From NCBI GenBank assembly GCA_900548905.1, contig URMK01000008.1, positions 74,612 to 138,611 of the forward strand: a stretch of 64,000 nt of DNA, written 5' to 3'. A program made the translations under genes and the position numbers. This DNA is from an uncultured Lachnospiraceae bacterium (GTDB taxonomy: Bacteria; Bacillota; Clostridia; Lachnospirales; Lachnospiraceae). Shown here one piece after another: positions 8,115 to 17,178 of this stretch. The notes under the pieces are model-generated. The model had not been told where the DNA came from, ran no database searches, and saw only the letters and a list, made by a program, of their open reading frames with translations. How positions within the stretch are numbered: the stretch's first letter is position 1; every line of letters begins with the position of its first letter.

Positions 8115-8874
8115 CTGTCAGTTCCTCCCAAAGCTGATTAAAATAGTCCTTGAATTCCGGCGCATTCCTGGAAGCAAGCAGCGAGTCATCTTTAAGGGTG
8201 AGGTGAATAGGGATTTCCGCTTTCACCCGTGCGGGACGGTTGCTGAGAACAATGACCCTGTCAGCCAGGCTGACTGCTTCCGACAGGTCGTGGGTAATCA
8301 AGATTGCGGTTTTTCCGGCGGAACGTATGATACGGCAGATGTCCGCGGATACGGTTAGGCGCGTCTGGTAGTCAAGGGCACTGAAGGGTTCGTCAAGAAG
8401 AAGAATTTCCGGCTCCAGAGCCAGGGTACGCACAAGGGCTGCACGCTGCTTCAGGCCGCCGGATAATTCACTTGGTTTTTTATGAAGAAAGGGCGAAAGT
8501 CCGTAGTCATTTACCATAGAAAGGACATTTGCCTTTTTTTCCGGAGTCAGCTGTTTATTGATTTCCAGTCCAAGGGTAACGTTTTTATAAATATCCCTCC
8601 ATTCGAACAAGTGGTCATGCTGGAGCATGTAGCCGATTCCCGGCTTCTTATCATGAGGGTCTTTCGTATAAAAAGTAATATCGCCGGATTCAGGTTGCAG
8701 CAATCCGGCAATGAGGGAGAGAATCGTTGATTTTCCGCAGCCGCTGGGACCGACGATGGCCAGGAATTCTCCGGTTCGGACCGAAAAGGATATATTGTCG
8801 AGTGCTTTGAGTTCCCCGTTCAGGCTGTGATAGGAGAAAGCTATATTTTTCAATGAGAGTATGATGTCTTCCAT
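8104..8874 (-). CDS. ABC transporter ATP-binding protein, NitT/TauT type
   Basis: A 256-residue ATPase. Walker A is GPSGCGKST, the Q-loop lies in YMLQHDHLFEW, the signature is LSGGLKQRAALVRTLA, Walker B is ILLLDEPFSALD, and the H-loop histidine is in LITHDLSEAV. The ending PEFKDYFNQLWEEL is typical of the SsuB/TauB/ThiZ group. It is the first gene of a two-gene unit. The ~310 bases upstream on this strand show no riboswitch I can recognise. Confidence 0.87.
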   Translation of the reverse strand: MEDIILSLKNIAFSYHSLNGELKALDNISFSVRTGEFLAIVGPSGCGKSTILSLIAGLLQPESGDITFYTKDPHDKKPGIGYMLQHDHLFEWRDIYKNVTLGLEINKQLTPEKKANVLSMVNDYGLSPFLHKKPSELSGGLKQRAALVRTLALEPEILLLDEPFSALDYQTRLTVSADICRIIRSAGKTAILITHDLSEAVSLADRVIVLSNRPARVKAEIPIHLTLKDDSLLASRNAPEFKDYFNQLWEELTDES

Positions 8875-9200
8875 GTCAATCCTCCAATCTGGCCGGAAAA
8901 GAAAATACCGGGTCCCATAGTGGCAATTCGGTTCCGGTCAGTTATATAACATATCATATGAATCCGGCGGGAATTTGTTCCTTGCCGGTATTTTTTCAGG
9001 GATGCCGGCATAAAATGATGGCTGTGTTCGGCCGGTGAGGTATGGAAATCTTGTAATAAGGCGGTAAAGGGTGGTGCGGGACGGCGGAAAATGATAAAAT
9101 AGTAAAATAGAAGTAACTGTAAAGATACGGAACCGTTAGAGACAGAAAAATGAGAAACCAATTGCGGACAGATTGACAGCGTACTATGAGGGGTGTGCTT
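8875..9200. other. Divergent intergenic region
   Basis: It separates the minus-strand ABC genes from the CPBP protease gene. I looked for a thiamine or other riboswitch ahead of the ABC genes and saw none. A CCGG-flanked hairpin near 8966-8995 (minus strand) is the only structure noted. No gene is supported. Confidence 0.4.
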
Positions 9201-9953
9201 ATGCGGGGATGGAAAATGGGATGGGAAGTTCTGTGGCCTGTTTTATGGTACCTGGGAGTGACGGCAGCGGCGGCTTTGCTATGTCCGGGGAAATTTTCCG
9301 TGCTGGAGGTGGCAGGGCTGGCCGCAGCGGTGACAGCGCTGACTCTTCTGGCGGGGGAGCAGATATTCCGGGGAAGGGTCCGCCTGGAAATAATGCGGGG
9401 AGGCAGCAGGGCACTGGGGTATGGCTGGCTGCTGATACCGGCGGGAATAGCCTCATGTATTATGCTGAATGGGCTGCTTGTGCTTTCCGGGCTGGAAAGT
9501 CCCTCCGGCATGTATGATGGAAGGGCGGATATGGTATATGGCAGCAAGGTGTGGGAACAGCTCCTCATATCCTGCATCATGATTCCTTTTACGGAAGAAC
9601 TGGTATTCCGTGAGATGGGATACGGAAGACTGTGCAAGGGGTGCAAAACAGCATTGGCGGCAGGAATTACGGCGGCACTGTTTGGGATATATCATTTTCA
9701 GTTGGTACAGGGATTGTATGCCGTCTGCCTGGGACTGCTCCTGGCTGTTGCTTATAACAGGTGCGGCGGGCTGGCGGCCGCCTTTCTCGTGCATGCGGTT
9801 TCCAATCTGACTTCCGTAGTCCTGGCGATGGAAGAGGACAGAAGCTGGCTATGGGAGAATAAGCTGTTTGTGGTTTCAGCGACTCTGGTTTCCGGTTTTA
9901 TTCTCAGCATGTGTGTCCGCCGGATGCTGAATACTAACAGTAACAGATGCTGA
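9201..9953 (+). CDS. CPBP family intramembrane metalloprotease (Abi/CAAX)
   Basis: A 250-residue protein with about seven hydrophobic segments. The three CPBP motifs are all present: EELVFREMGYG (EExxxR, near residue 135), FGIYHFQ (FxxxH, near 162) and HAVSNL (HxxxN, near 200). These form the intramembrane metal site, so the protein is probably active. Members process membrane or lipidated peptides and some protect against bacteriocins. An in-frame ATG at 9186 exists, but the GAGGGG at 9188-9193 sits ideally for the ATG at 9201. A perfect palindrome follows the stop. Confidence 0.85.
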   Translation: MRGWKMGWEVLWPVLWYLGVTAAAALLCPGKFSVLEVAGLAAAVTALTLLAGEQIFRGRVRLEIMRGGSRALGYGWLLIPAGIASCIMLNGLLVLSGLESPSGMYDGRADMVYGSKVWEQLLISCIMIPFTEELVFREMGYGRLCKGCKTALAAGITAALFGIYHFQLVQGLYAVCLGLLLAVAYNRCGGLAAAFLVHAVSNLTSVVLAMEEDRSWLWENKLFVVSATLVSGFILSMCVRRMLNTNSNRC

Positions 9954-9970
9954 GGAAACTTTATGGCAAT

Positions 9971-9990
9971 AACTTTATTGCAATAAAGTT
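9971..9990. promoter_or_regulatory. Perfect 20-bp palindrome overlapping a promoter -35
   Basis: AACTTTATTG followed directly by its reverse complement. Its centre is the TTGCAA -35 element (9978-9983) of the promoter at 9978-10006. This could be a repressor operator for the argH unit or a weak terminator for the protease gene. Confidence 0.45.
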
Positions 9991-10006
9991 CATTTTATGG
10001 TAGTAT
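9978..10006 (+). promoter_or_regulatory. Possible promoter of argH
   Basis: TTGCAA, 17 bases, TAGTAT (each four of six consensus bases). It lies about 210 bases before the argH start, giving a long leader that contains the dispersed repeat at 10044. Confidence 0.35.
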
Positions 10007-10043
10007 CATTTTTAAATTGAAAAATTAAGTTACTTTTTATCGA

Positions 10044-10073
10044 ATCAAATACCCCGCAGCAAGCCTACGGGGC
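10044..10073 (+). repeat. Dispersed hairpin repeat (copy 1)
   Basis: The 17 bases ATCAAATACCCCGCAGC are identical to 43275-43291. Together with CGGGGCA they form a short hairpin (10050-10056 with 10068-10074). The element lies in the leader of argH. Confidence 0.55.
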
Positions 10074-10213
10074 ATCTGAATTGTTAAGAAGCGGACTAAA
10101 GTTCGTGGGGGATTTGACCCTCGCGGCATTTGCCGGATGGATGCGCAAGTACATTCAATCGGTTCGTTGTTCGCAGGAATACAAGGCCGGATTATGGCGG
10201 AACGGAGGATATT

Positions 10214-11644
10214 ATGGCACAGCTCTGGGGCGGACGTTTTACGAAGGAAACGGATAAGCTGGCATATCAGTTCAATGCGTCCATTCATTTTGACAAGCGT
10301 TTTTTTGAGCAGGATATTGAGGGAAGCATTGCCCATGCGGTGATGCTGGAAAAACAGCAGATTCTCACACAGGCGGAAAAGGATGCCATTGTAAAAGGGC
10401 TTATCGGAATCCGGGAGGATGTGAAGGAAGGCCGTCTGGTCATTACGGATGAGTATGAAGATATCCACAGCTTTGTGGAAGCCAATCTGATCGACCGTAT
10501 CGGTGATGCGGGCAAGAAGCTGCACACGGGAAGAAGCCGGAATGATCAGGTCGCTCTGGATATGAAGTTATACATACGGCAGGAAATACTGGAAACGGAT
10601 GCTTATCTGAAAGAGCTTCTGGAGACGCTTATCAGTCTGATGGAAGAAAATCTGGAAACCTGCATGCCCGGTTTTACCCATATGCAGAAGGCACAGCCTA
10701 CCACCCTGGCTCACCATTTAGGGGCTTATTTTGAAATGTTCAAAAGAGACCGGCTGAGGATGAAGGATATCTTTATGCGGATGAATTATTGTCCTCTGGG
10801 CGCGGGTGCTCTGGCGGGTACTACGTATCCCCTGGACAGAAGCTATACGGCCTCGCTGCTTGGTTTTGAGGGGCCTACCCTGAACAGCATGGATTCCGTA
10901 TCCGACAGGGATTATCTTATTGAACTGTTGTCAGCCCTTTCCACTATTATGATGCATTTAAGCCGTTTCTCTGAGGAAATTATCACCTGGAATTCCAACG
11001 AATATCATTTTGTGGAAATAGATGATGCGTATTCGACGGGCAGCAGCATTATGCCCCAGAAGAAGAATCCGGATATTGCGGAACTGACAAGGGGCAAGAC
11101 CGGTAGGGTTTATGGTGCACTCATTTCCATGCTAACCACAATGAAGGGTATTCCTCTGGCTTATAATAAGGATATGCAGGAAGATAAGGAAATGACCTTT
11201 GATGCCATTGATACGGTAAAAAGCTGTCTGGTTCTTTTTACCGGAATGGTTCGGACCATGCGTTTTCATAAATCTTATATGGAAAAAAGTGCTGTGAATG
11301 GTTTTACCAATGCCACCGATGCGGCGGATTACCTGGTTGGAAAGGGAGTCCCGTTCCGGGATGCCCATGGTATCATCGGACGTCTGGTGCTGTACTGCAT
11401 TGAAAAGAATACGGGCATTGATGCGTTAAGCCTGGAAGAACTTAAAACAATCAGCCCTTGTTTTGAAGAGGATATTTTCGAGGCGGTTTCCCTGAAAACC
11501 TGCGTGGAGAAAAGACTGACTCTCGGAGCGCCGGGTATGGAGGCTATGAAAGAAGTCATAGCTATAAACAGGGAGTATCTGAAGGAAGAGTGGGAGCTTC
11601 AGCCCGGCATTCTCAAACAGCCGCTGGAGAAACAGGTTCTGTAA
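10214..11644 (+). CDS. argH: Argininosuccinate lyase
   Basis: Last step of arginine biosynthesis: cleaves argininosuccinate to arginine and fumarate in the cytosol. The 476-residue product has the usual family length. It begins MAQLWGGRFTKETD, and the fumarase/aspartase superfamily signature GSSIMPQKKNPD lies at about residues 276-287. The catalytic serine is in that loop and the active-site histidine in GFTHMQKAQPTT. The ATG at 10214 follows GGAGG by seven bases; the open frame extends 28 codons further upstream without support. No other arg gene is adjacent. A 12-bp hairpin ends the unit. Confidence 0.96.
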   Translation: MAQLWGGRFTKETDKLAYQFNASIHFDKRFFEQDIEGSIAHAVMLEKQQILTQAEKDAIVKGLIGIREDVKEGRLVITDEYEDIHSFVEANLIDRIGDAGKKLHTGRSRNDQVALDMKLYIRQEILETDAYLKELLETLISLMEENLETCMPGFTHMQKAQPTTLAHHLGAYFEMFKRDRLRMKDIFMRMNYCPLGAGALAGTTYPLDRSYTASLLGFEGPTLNSMDSVSDRDYLIELLSALSTIMMHLSRFSEEIITWNSNEYHFVEIDDAYSTGSSIMPQKKNPDIAELTRGKTGRVYGALISMLTTMKGIPLAYNKDMQEDKEMTFDAIDTVKSCLVLFTGMVRTMRFHKSYMEKSAVNGFTNATDAADYLVGKGVPFRDAHGIIGRLVLYCIEKNTGIDALSLEELKTISPCFEEDIFEAVSLKTCVEKRLTLGAPGMEAMKEVIAINREYLKEEWELQPGILKQPLEKQVL

Positions 11645-11664
11645 TTATCTTTATTTAGAATACA

Positions 11665-11703
11665 CAAACTTCGCAGAGGGCCATTTGGCACCTGCGAAGT
11701 TTG
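11665..11703 (+). terminator. 12-bp hairpin after argH containing a dispersed repeat
   Basis: CAAACTTCGCAG (11665-11676) pairs perfectly with CTGCGAAGTTTG (11692-11703), loop 15 bases. No T-run follows, so termination may be inefficient. Bases 11679-11703 match 43334-43358 at 23 of 25 positions, which marks it as a repeated element. Confidence 0.55.
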
Positions 11704-11741
11704 CGTAGAATATAATTTTAAGAAAGATGAGGAGAGAAAAA

Positions 11742-12827
11742 ATGAGTGAGAAACTGAAGGTTGGTATCTTAGGCGGAACCGGTATGGTAGGGCAGCGTTT
11801 TATATCCCTGCTGGAAAACCATCCCTGGTTTGAGGTGACCACGATTGCGGCAAGTCCCCGTTCGGCCGGGAAAAGCTACGAAGAGGCGGTGGGAGACAGA
11901 TGGAAGATGACATCCCCCATGCCGGAAGCAGTGAAAAAAATTACGGTTATGAATGTCAACGAAGTGGAAAAGGTTGCCGCCGAGGTGGACTTTGTTTTCA
12001 GTGCTGTTGATATGACCAAAGAAGAAATCAAGAAGATTGAAGAAGAGTATGCCAAAACGGAAACACCCGTGGTTTCCAATAACAGTGCACACCGCTGGAC
12101 GCCGGATGTTCCCATGGTGGTACCCGAAATCAATCCGGAGCACATGCAGGTTATTGAATTCCAGAAAAAGCGCCTCGGTACCACCAGAGGCTTTGTGGCA
12201 GTAAAGCCTAACTGTTCTATCCAGAGCTATGCCCCCGTACTTACCGCATGGAAAGAGTTTGAGCCAACAGAGGTGGTTGCGACGACATACCAGGCGATCT
12301 CCGGAGCGGGTAAGACCTTTAAGGACTGGCCGGAAATGGTGGGAAATATCATTCCTTACATCGGCGGCGAAGAAGAGAAAAGCGAGAAGGAGCCGCTGCG
12401 TATCTGGGGTAAGCTTGAAGACGGCGTGATCGTTCCCGCTGTATCTCCTGTTATTACCTGTCAGTGCATACGTGTTCCGGTTCTCAACGGACATACGGCC
12501 GCCGTTTTTGTTAAGTTTAACAAAAAACCGACCAAAGAGCAGCTGATTGAAAAGCTGGTGAACTTTAAGGGTGTGCCTCAGGAGCTGGAGCTTCCCAGCG
12601 CCCCGAAACAGTTTATCCAGTATCTGGAAGAAGATAACCGTCCGCAGGTGAGTATGGATGTGGATTATGAAAAAGGTATGGGAATTTCCGTAGGCCGTCT
12701 GAGAGAAGACACAGTTTACGACTGGAAGTTTATCGGACTTTCCCATAACACGGTCCGCGGAGCAGCAGGCGGCGCCGTTCTGTGTGCGGAACTGCTGAAA
12801 GCACAGGGCTTTATTACTAAAAAATAA
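11742..12827 (+). CDS. asd: Aspartate-semialdehyde dehydrogenase
   Basis: Reduces aspartyl phosphate to aspartate semialdehyde with NADPH, the branch point to lysine/diaminopimelate, threonine and methionine. The 361-residue protein opens with the Rossmann motif GILGGTGMVGQRF. The active-site cysteine is C158 in VKPNCSIQ, followed by TYQAISGAG, and the histidine lies in ITCQCIRVPVLNGHTAAV. The length and motif spelling match the archaeal/fungal-type subfamily rather than the shorter enterobacterial form. I chose the ATG at 11742, which has GAGGAG seven bases upstream, over the ATG at 11727 that is part of that site. The topoisomerase gene follows after 22 bases. Confidence 0.95.
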   Translation: MSEKLKVGILGGTGMVGQRFISLLENHPWFEVTTIAASPRSAGKSYEEAVGDRWKMTSPMPEAVKKITVMNVNEVEKVAAEVDFVFSAVDMTKEEIKKIEEEYAKTETPVVSNNSAHRWTPDVPMVVPEINPEHMQVIEFQKKRLGTTRGFVAVKPNCSIQSYAPVLTAWKEFEPTEVVATTYQAISGAGKTFKDWPEMVGNIIPYIGGEEEKSEKEPLRIWGKLEDGVIVPAVSPVITCQCIRVPVLNGHTAAVFVKFNKKPTKEQLIEKLVNFKGVPQELELPSAPKQFIQYLEEDNRPQVSMDVDYEKGMGISVGRLREDTVYDWKFIGLSHNTVRGAAGGAVLCAELLKAQGFITKK

Positions 12828-12849
12828 GTCCTGGTAAAAGAGGTATAAT

Positions 12850-15030
12850 TTGGGCAAGGATTTATTTATTGCGGAGAAACCGAGTGTTGCCCGCGAATTT
12901 GCAAAAGCATTGAAATACAATATGAGCAACCGGGACGGCTATATGGAATCGGAACAGGCTATCGTTACCTGGTGCGTAGGGCATTTGGTGACCATGAGTT
13001 ATCCGGATGCTTATGATCCGGAACTGAAAAGGTGGACGTTGAAAACGCTGCCTTTTATTCCGGAGGAATATAAATACGAGGTAATACCCGGGGTACAGAA
13101 ACAGTTTGACATAGTAAGCGGCCTGCTGAACCGGGAGGATGTGACAAGAATATATGTATGCACCGACTCCGGACGGGAGGGCGAATACATTTACCGTCTG
13201 GTGGAGCAGCAGGCAAAGCTTCAGGGAAAAGGCGCCGGTAAGAAGGAAAATGCCGGAGAACATGGAACCTCCGGAACGCATGGAACCTCCGGGATTCTTG
13301 GAAAAGAACGGCGTCGGGTCTGGATCGATTCCCAGACGGAAGAAGAGATATTGCGGGGCATCCGGGAGGCGAAGGAATTATCCGCCTATGATAATCTATG
13401 TAACGCCGCCTATTTGCGGGCGAAAGAAGATTATCTGATGGGAATCAATTTTTCACGTGTCCTCACACTGAAATACGGAACACCGGTGAAAAATTATCTG
13501 AAAGCCGAAAAAGCGGTCATATCCGTGGGGCGGGTAATGACCTGTGTCCTTGGAATGATCGTGAACCGGGAACGGGAAATCAGGCAGTTTGTCAAGACAC
13601 CGTTTTACCGTGTTACAGGCCGCTTTGCCATCGCTTCTGCCGACGGACAAAACGGAGGGCGCAGCTTTGAAGGGGAATGGAGGGCGGCGGAGGGTTCCGC
13701 CTGGTTCCAGTCTCCTGCCTTATATAAGGAAAATGGTTTCAAACAAAAAGAGGATGCACAGAAGCTGCTTTCTTTTTTGGAGGAAGAACCAAAAGAAGCG
13801 CCTGTAATTGAGAAAATAGAAAAAAAGAAGGAACAGAAAAACCCGCCGCTCTTATATAATCTTGCGGAACTGCAGAATGACTGTTCCAAGTATTTCAAAA
13901 TAAGCCCGGATGAAACGCTGCGTATCGTGCAGGAACTTTATGAAAAAAAGCTGACCACCTATCCCAGAACGGATGCCCGTGTGCTTTCAACGGCCGTTGC
14001 AAAGGAAATAAACAAAAATATCGGCGGGCTGCGCGGATTTCAGCCGGCTGGTGTTTTTGCGGCCCGGATTTTGGAGCAGAAAAGCTGGCAGGGGATAGCA
14101 AAAACCAGATATGTTAACGATAAACAGATAACGGATCACTATGCCATTATACCCACCGGACAGGGCCTGGGGGCTCTTTCGTCTGTTTCCGGGACAGCGG
14201 CAAAGGTATATGAAATCATAGTGAGAAGATTCTTAAGTATTTTTTATCCGCCTGCCGTTTACCAGAAAATATCCCTGGTAAGTATCATGAAGGGAGAACG
14301 TTTTTTCTCCAGCTTCAAGGTACTGACCGATGAAGGTTACCTGCAGGTAAGCCAGTTTTCCTTTTCCAGAAAAAAGGAGGAAGCTTCCAAAACGGATGAG
14401 GGGAAAAAAGAAGGGCAGGAGAATGACAGCCAGGAAGAAGATATCCGGTGCGACGCGGATTTCCTGAAGGTACTGCAGGGCCTGAAAAAAGGGGAAAAAC
14501 TTTCCTGTGAAGGGCTGGAAATCAAGGAAGGGGAAACTTCCCCGCCGAAACGCTACAATTCAGGAACCATTATTCTTACCATGGAAAACGCAGGACAGTT
14601 TATCGAAGATGAAGAACTTCGTGCCCAGATAAAGGGAAGCGGTATCGGGACAAGTGCCACAAGGGCCGAGATCCTGAAAAAACTGGTATCTATCCAGTAT
14701 CTGGCATTAAATAAGAAAACACAGATTATCACCCCTACACAGATGGGGGAGATGATATATGATGTCGTATCCGATTCCATAAAGCCCCTTCTGAATCCGG
14801 CGCTTACGGCAAGCTGGGAAAAGGGCCTGACAATGGTGGCGGAGGGTACGATAACAGAAGCGGAATATATGAAAAAACTCACTGATTTTGTGGGGAGAAG
14901 AACAAATATTGTAAAACAGCTGAACAACCAGCAGATTCTGTACCGGCAGTTTGATGAAAATGCGAAATACTATGTGAAACAGCCTGCCAGGGCCGCGGCC
15001 CGTCAGAGCGAACCGAAAAAGGAAGCTTGA
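12850..15030 (+). CDS. topB: DNA topoisomerase III (type IA)
   Basis: A 726-residue type IA topoisomerase that breaks and rejoins one DNA strand. The TOPRIM domain begins LFIAEKPSVAREFAKAL and includes CTDSGREGEYIYRLV (acidic DxD-like site). The catalytic tyrosine is Y371 in KLTTYPRTDARVLS, and GSGIGTSATRAEILKKL is the conserved helix near the C-terminus. There is no zinc-ribbon tail. The start codon is TTG, preceded by AGAGG, and no better in-frame start exists without losing the TOPRIM domain. Oddities are an insert with a duplicated HGTSG motif near residue 140 and a Lys/Glu-rich insert near 515-535. It probably shares transcription with asd. Confidence 0.9.
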   Translation: MGKDLFIAEKPSVAREFAKALKYNMSNRDGYMESEQAIVTWCVGHLVTMSYPDAYDPELKRWTLKTLPFIPEEYKYEVIPGVQKQFDIVSGLLNREDVTRIYVCTDSGREGEYIYRLVEQQAKLQGKGAGKKENAGEHGTSGTHGTSGILGKERRRVWIDSQTEEEILRGIREAKELSAYDNLCNAAYLRAKEDYLMGINFSRVLTLKYGTPVKNYLKAEKAVISVGRVMTCVLGMIVNREREIRQFVKTPFYRVTGRFAIASADGQNGGRSFEGEWRAAEGSAWFQSPALYKENGFKQKEDAQKLLSFLEEEPKEAPVIEKIEKKKEQKNPPLLYNLAELQNDCSKYFKISPDETLRIVQELYEKKLTTYPRTDARVLSTAVAKEINKNIGGLRGFQPAGVFAARILEQKSWQGIAKTRYVNDKQITDHYAIIPTGQGLGALSSVSGTAAKVYEIIVRRFLSIFYPPAVYQKISLVSIMKGERFFSSFKVLTDEGYLQVSQFSFSRKKEEASKTDEGKKEGQENDSQEEDIRCDADFLKVLQGLKKGEKLSCEGLEIKEGETSPPKRYNSGTIILTMENAGQFIEDEELRAQIKGSGIGTSATRAEILKKLVSIQYLALNKKTQIITPTQMGEMIYDVVSDSIKPLLNPALTASWEKGLTMVAEGTITEAEYMKKLTDFVGRRTNIVKQLNNQQILYRQFDENAKYYVKQPARAAARQSEPKKEA

Positions 15031-15073
15031 AATCCGGGAAGTTACGTGTGGTATTACACAGATAGGAGCAGAA

Positions 15074-15760
15074 ATGGAACAATGTAAAATCAGTAATCTA
15101 TATGATTTGAAGGAAACGATCGCAGCACCTGTATTGGAAGGCCGTACCTACCCATGGGAGGTTCTGCCTGAAATCAAAGCCTTTATCCTGGAACTGGGTA
15201 AAACGCTTCCTGCCGATAAATTCGATAAAATCGGAGAGGATGTCTGGATTGCCAAAACGGCTAAAGTAGCGCCGAGCGCGAATATCAACGGTCCGGCTAT
15301 TGTGGATGAGGAAGCGGAAATCCGTCATTGTGCTTTTATCAGAGGAAGTGCTGTTGTGGGTAAGGGGGCTGTCGTTGGTAATTCCACAGAACTTAAAAAT
15401 GTGATCCTTTTTAACAAGGTACAGGTTCCTCATTATAATTATGTGGGAGACAGTATTCTGGGGTATAAATCCCATATGGGAGCCGGTTCCGTCACATCCA
15501 ATGTAAAAAGTGATAAAACCCTGGTGGTCGTACGGTGTAATGGGGAAGAATGCCATACAGGCCTGAAAAAATTCGGTGCCATGCTGGGAGATCATGTAGA
15601 AGTAGGTTGCAATTCCGTCTTGAATCCGGGTACCGTGATAGGCAGGGGAACCAATATTTATCCCACCTCCATGGTAAGAGGTTTTGTGCCCGCCGACAGT
15701 ATTTATAAAACAAAAACAGAAATATCCGAAAAGAGCCATGACGAAGGAAAAACCGACTGA
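15074..15760 (+). CDS. Left-handed beta-helix (hexapeptide repeat) protein, GlmU-C-like
   Basis: A 228-residue protein. The N-terminal 50 residues are helical (ISNLYDLKETIAAPVLEG ... EVLPEIKAFILELGK). Residues about 58-205 form hexapeptide repeats ([IV]-G-x-x-x-x: IGEDVWIAKTAKVAPSANINGPAIV, VVGKGAVVG, VEVGCNSVLNPGTVIG). This is the fold of acyl- and nucleotidyl-transferases such as the GlmU C-terminus. There is no nucleotidyltransferase domain, so a sugar acyltransferase or a regulatory role is possible. Homologues are often labelled UDP-GlcNAc pyrophosphorylase-like. TAGGAGCAG precedes the ATG. Confidence 0.75.
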   Translation: MEQCKISNLYDLKETIAAPVLEGRTYPWEVLPEIKAFILELGKTLPADKFDKIGEDVWIAKTAKVAPSANINGPAIVDEEAEIRHCAFIRGSAVVGKGAVVGNSTELKNVILFNKVQVPHYNYVGDSILGYKSHMGAGSVTSNVKSDKTLVVVRCNGEECHTGLKKFGAMLGDHVEVGCNSVLNPGTVIGRGTNIYPTSMVRGFVPADSIYKTKTEISEKSHDEGKTD

Positions 15761-15780
15761 CAGGCAGAAGAAATAATAGG

Positions 15781-15811
15781 AACCGGCGGAACGTAATCTG
15801 CCGGTTCTTTT
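15781..15811 (+). terminator. Intrinsic terminator
   Basis: A 10-bp stem (15781-15790 with 15797-15806, one G-T pair), six-base loop, then CTTTTATT. Confidence 0.75.
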
Positions 15812-15906
15812 ATTGAAAAAACGGGTGGCCCGCAGAACGTGTACCGATGTTTTTTCCGGCAGCAGGCCGGTCGTTATCAGGAACGGACAGAATATGGAAA
15901 ATTGTA

Positions 15907-15935
15907 TTGACGAATATATTTTTTTCGTGTATAGT
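15907..15935 (+). promoter_or_regulatory. Strong promoter of the TrpXYZ-like operon
   Basis: TTGACG, exactly 17 bases, TATAGT. The 67-base leader that follows contains an imperfect palindrome (about 15942-15973, GACGC ... GCGTC, including GCGCTAAAGCG), a word also found before the ferredoxin gene at about 39613. Confidence 0.75.
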
Positions 15936-16002
15936 TACTGTTAGACGCGTTAATGCTTGCACGCGCTAAAGCGTCAAACTGCAAAGAAAAGAGGAAAATG
16001 TT

Positions 16003-17088
16003 ATGAAAAGGTTATTGGCAATAGCAACCGCCTTTACTATGACGGCAGTTATGCTGGCAGGCTGTGGAAGCAGTACACAGGACAGCGCATCCAACACTTC
16101 TGCAGCGTCGGAACCCGCCGCACAGGAGTCCGTTCAGCCGGAAGCGGCAGAAAGCACGGCGGCGGAAACAGGAGAGGCCGCAGGTGCCCAGGCAGATGCG
16201 GATAAGGTATACCAGATTGGAATCTGCCAGCTTTTACAGCATGATGCCCTGGATGCCGCAACCTTGGGCTTTAAAGAAGCAATGATTGAGAAGCTGGGAG
16301 AAGATAAGGTAAAATTTGACGAACAGAATGCATCCGGTGATTCTGCAACCTGTGCAACAATCATTAACCAGTTTGTATCCGCAGATGTGGATTTGATTCT
16401 GGCAAATGCCACGGCATCCCTGCAGGCCGCTGCAGCAGGAACCGGCACGATCCCTATTCTGGGAACCTCCATTACCGATTATGCAACCGCTCTGGAAATC
16501 GACAGCTGGAACGGCGTTACAGGAAAGAATATTTCCGGAACATCGGATTTAGCTCCCCTGAAAGAACAGGCCGCCATGCTTAACGAGTTGTTCCCGGATG
16601 CGAAAACAGTAGGTTTGTTATATTGCTCCGCAGAAGCAAACTCCGTCTATCAGGCAGATACTATCCAGGGCTTCCTGGAGGAATATGGATACACCTGCAA
16701 AACCTATACCTTTGCAGATTCCAATGATATCGCGTCTGTAACCACCAATGCTGCAGGTGAATGCGATGTTATCTACGTTCCCACCGACAATACCTCGGCT
16801 TCCAATACGGAAGTGATCAATAACGTATGTCTCCCTGCAGGCGTTCCCATCATCGCAGGTGAGGAAGGTATCTGTAAAGGCTGTGGTGTTGCAACCCTGT
16901 CTATCAGCTACTATGATATCGGATACAAGGCCGGTGAAATGGCAGTGGATATCCTGGTTAACGGTGCAGACATTACAACAATGCCGATTGAATCTGCTCC
17001 CAATGTAACCAAGGAATACAACGAAGCTATCTGCAAGGAACTGAATATTACGGTGCCTGACGACTATGTAGCCATCAAGGCAGAATAA
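16003..17088 (+). CDS. ABC transporter substrate-binding lipoprotein, TrpX-like
   Basis: A 361-residue lipoprotein. The signal peptide ends with the lipobox MLAGC (C21), followed by a Ser/Ala/Glu linker to about residue 65. The binding domain belongs to ABC_sub_bind (PF04392): YQIGICQLLQHDALDAATLGFKEAM, NASGDSATCATIINQFVSADVDLILANAT, then the second lobe AKTVGLLYCSAEANSVYQADTIQG. In streptococci such proteins with TrpY/TrpZ-like partners import tryptophan, and other members take other aromatic or amide compounds, so the ligand here is not certain. It has a strong promoter and is separated from the permease by a partial terminator, which would allow excess binding protein. Confidence 0.85.
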   Translation: MKRLLAIATAFTMTAVMLAGCGSSTQDSASNTSAASEPAAQESVQPEAAESTAAETGEAAGAQADADKVYQIGICQLLQHDALDAATLGFKEAMIEKLGEDKVKFDEQNASGDSATCATIINQFVSADVDLILANATASLQAAAAGTGTIPILGTSITDYATALEIDSWNGVTGKNISGTSDLAPLKEQAAMLNELFPDAKTVGLLYCSAEANSVYQADTIQGFLEEYGYTCKTYTFADSNDIASVTTNAAGECDVIYVPTDNTSASNTEVINNVCLPAGVPIIAGEEGICKGCGVATLSISYYDIGYKAGEMAVDILVNGADITTMPIESAPNVTKEYNEAICKELNITVPDDYVAIKAE

Positions 17089-17141
17089 CCAATAGCTCCT
17101 ACATAACGTGAAATGCGGATGTGTGCCTGTCAGGCACCCAC

Positions 17142-17178
17142 AAAAGCGGTTAAAAAGCCCTGCTTTTTTGCCGCTTTT
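17142..17178 (+). terminator. Intra-operon hairpin after the binding-protein gene
   Basis: AAAAGCGG (17142-17149) pairs with CCGCTTTT (17171-17178), which is followed by another T and G. It is probably a partial terminator that lowers expression of the downstream permease and ATPase relative to the binding protein. Confidence 0.55.

Noticed and set aside
8875..9185. Riboswitch upstream of the orphan NitT/TauT-type genes
   Set aside because: I searched for thiamine, SAM, cobalamin and T-box core words on the minus strand and found none.
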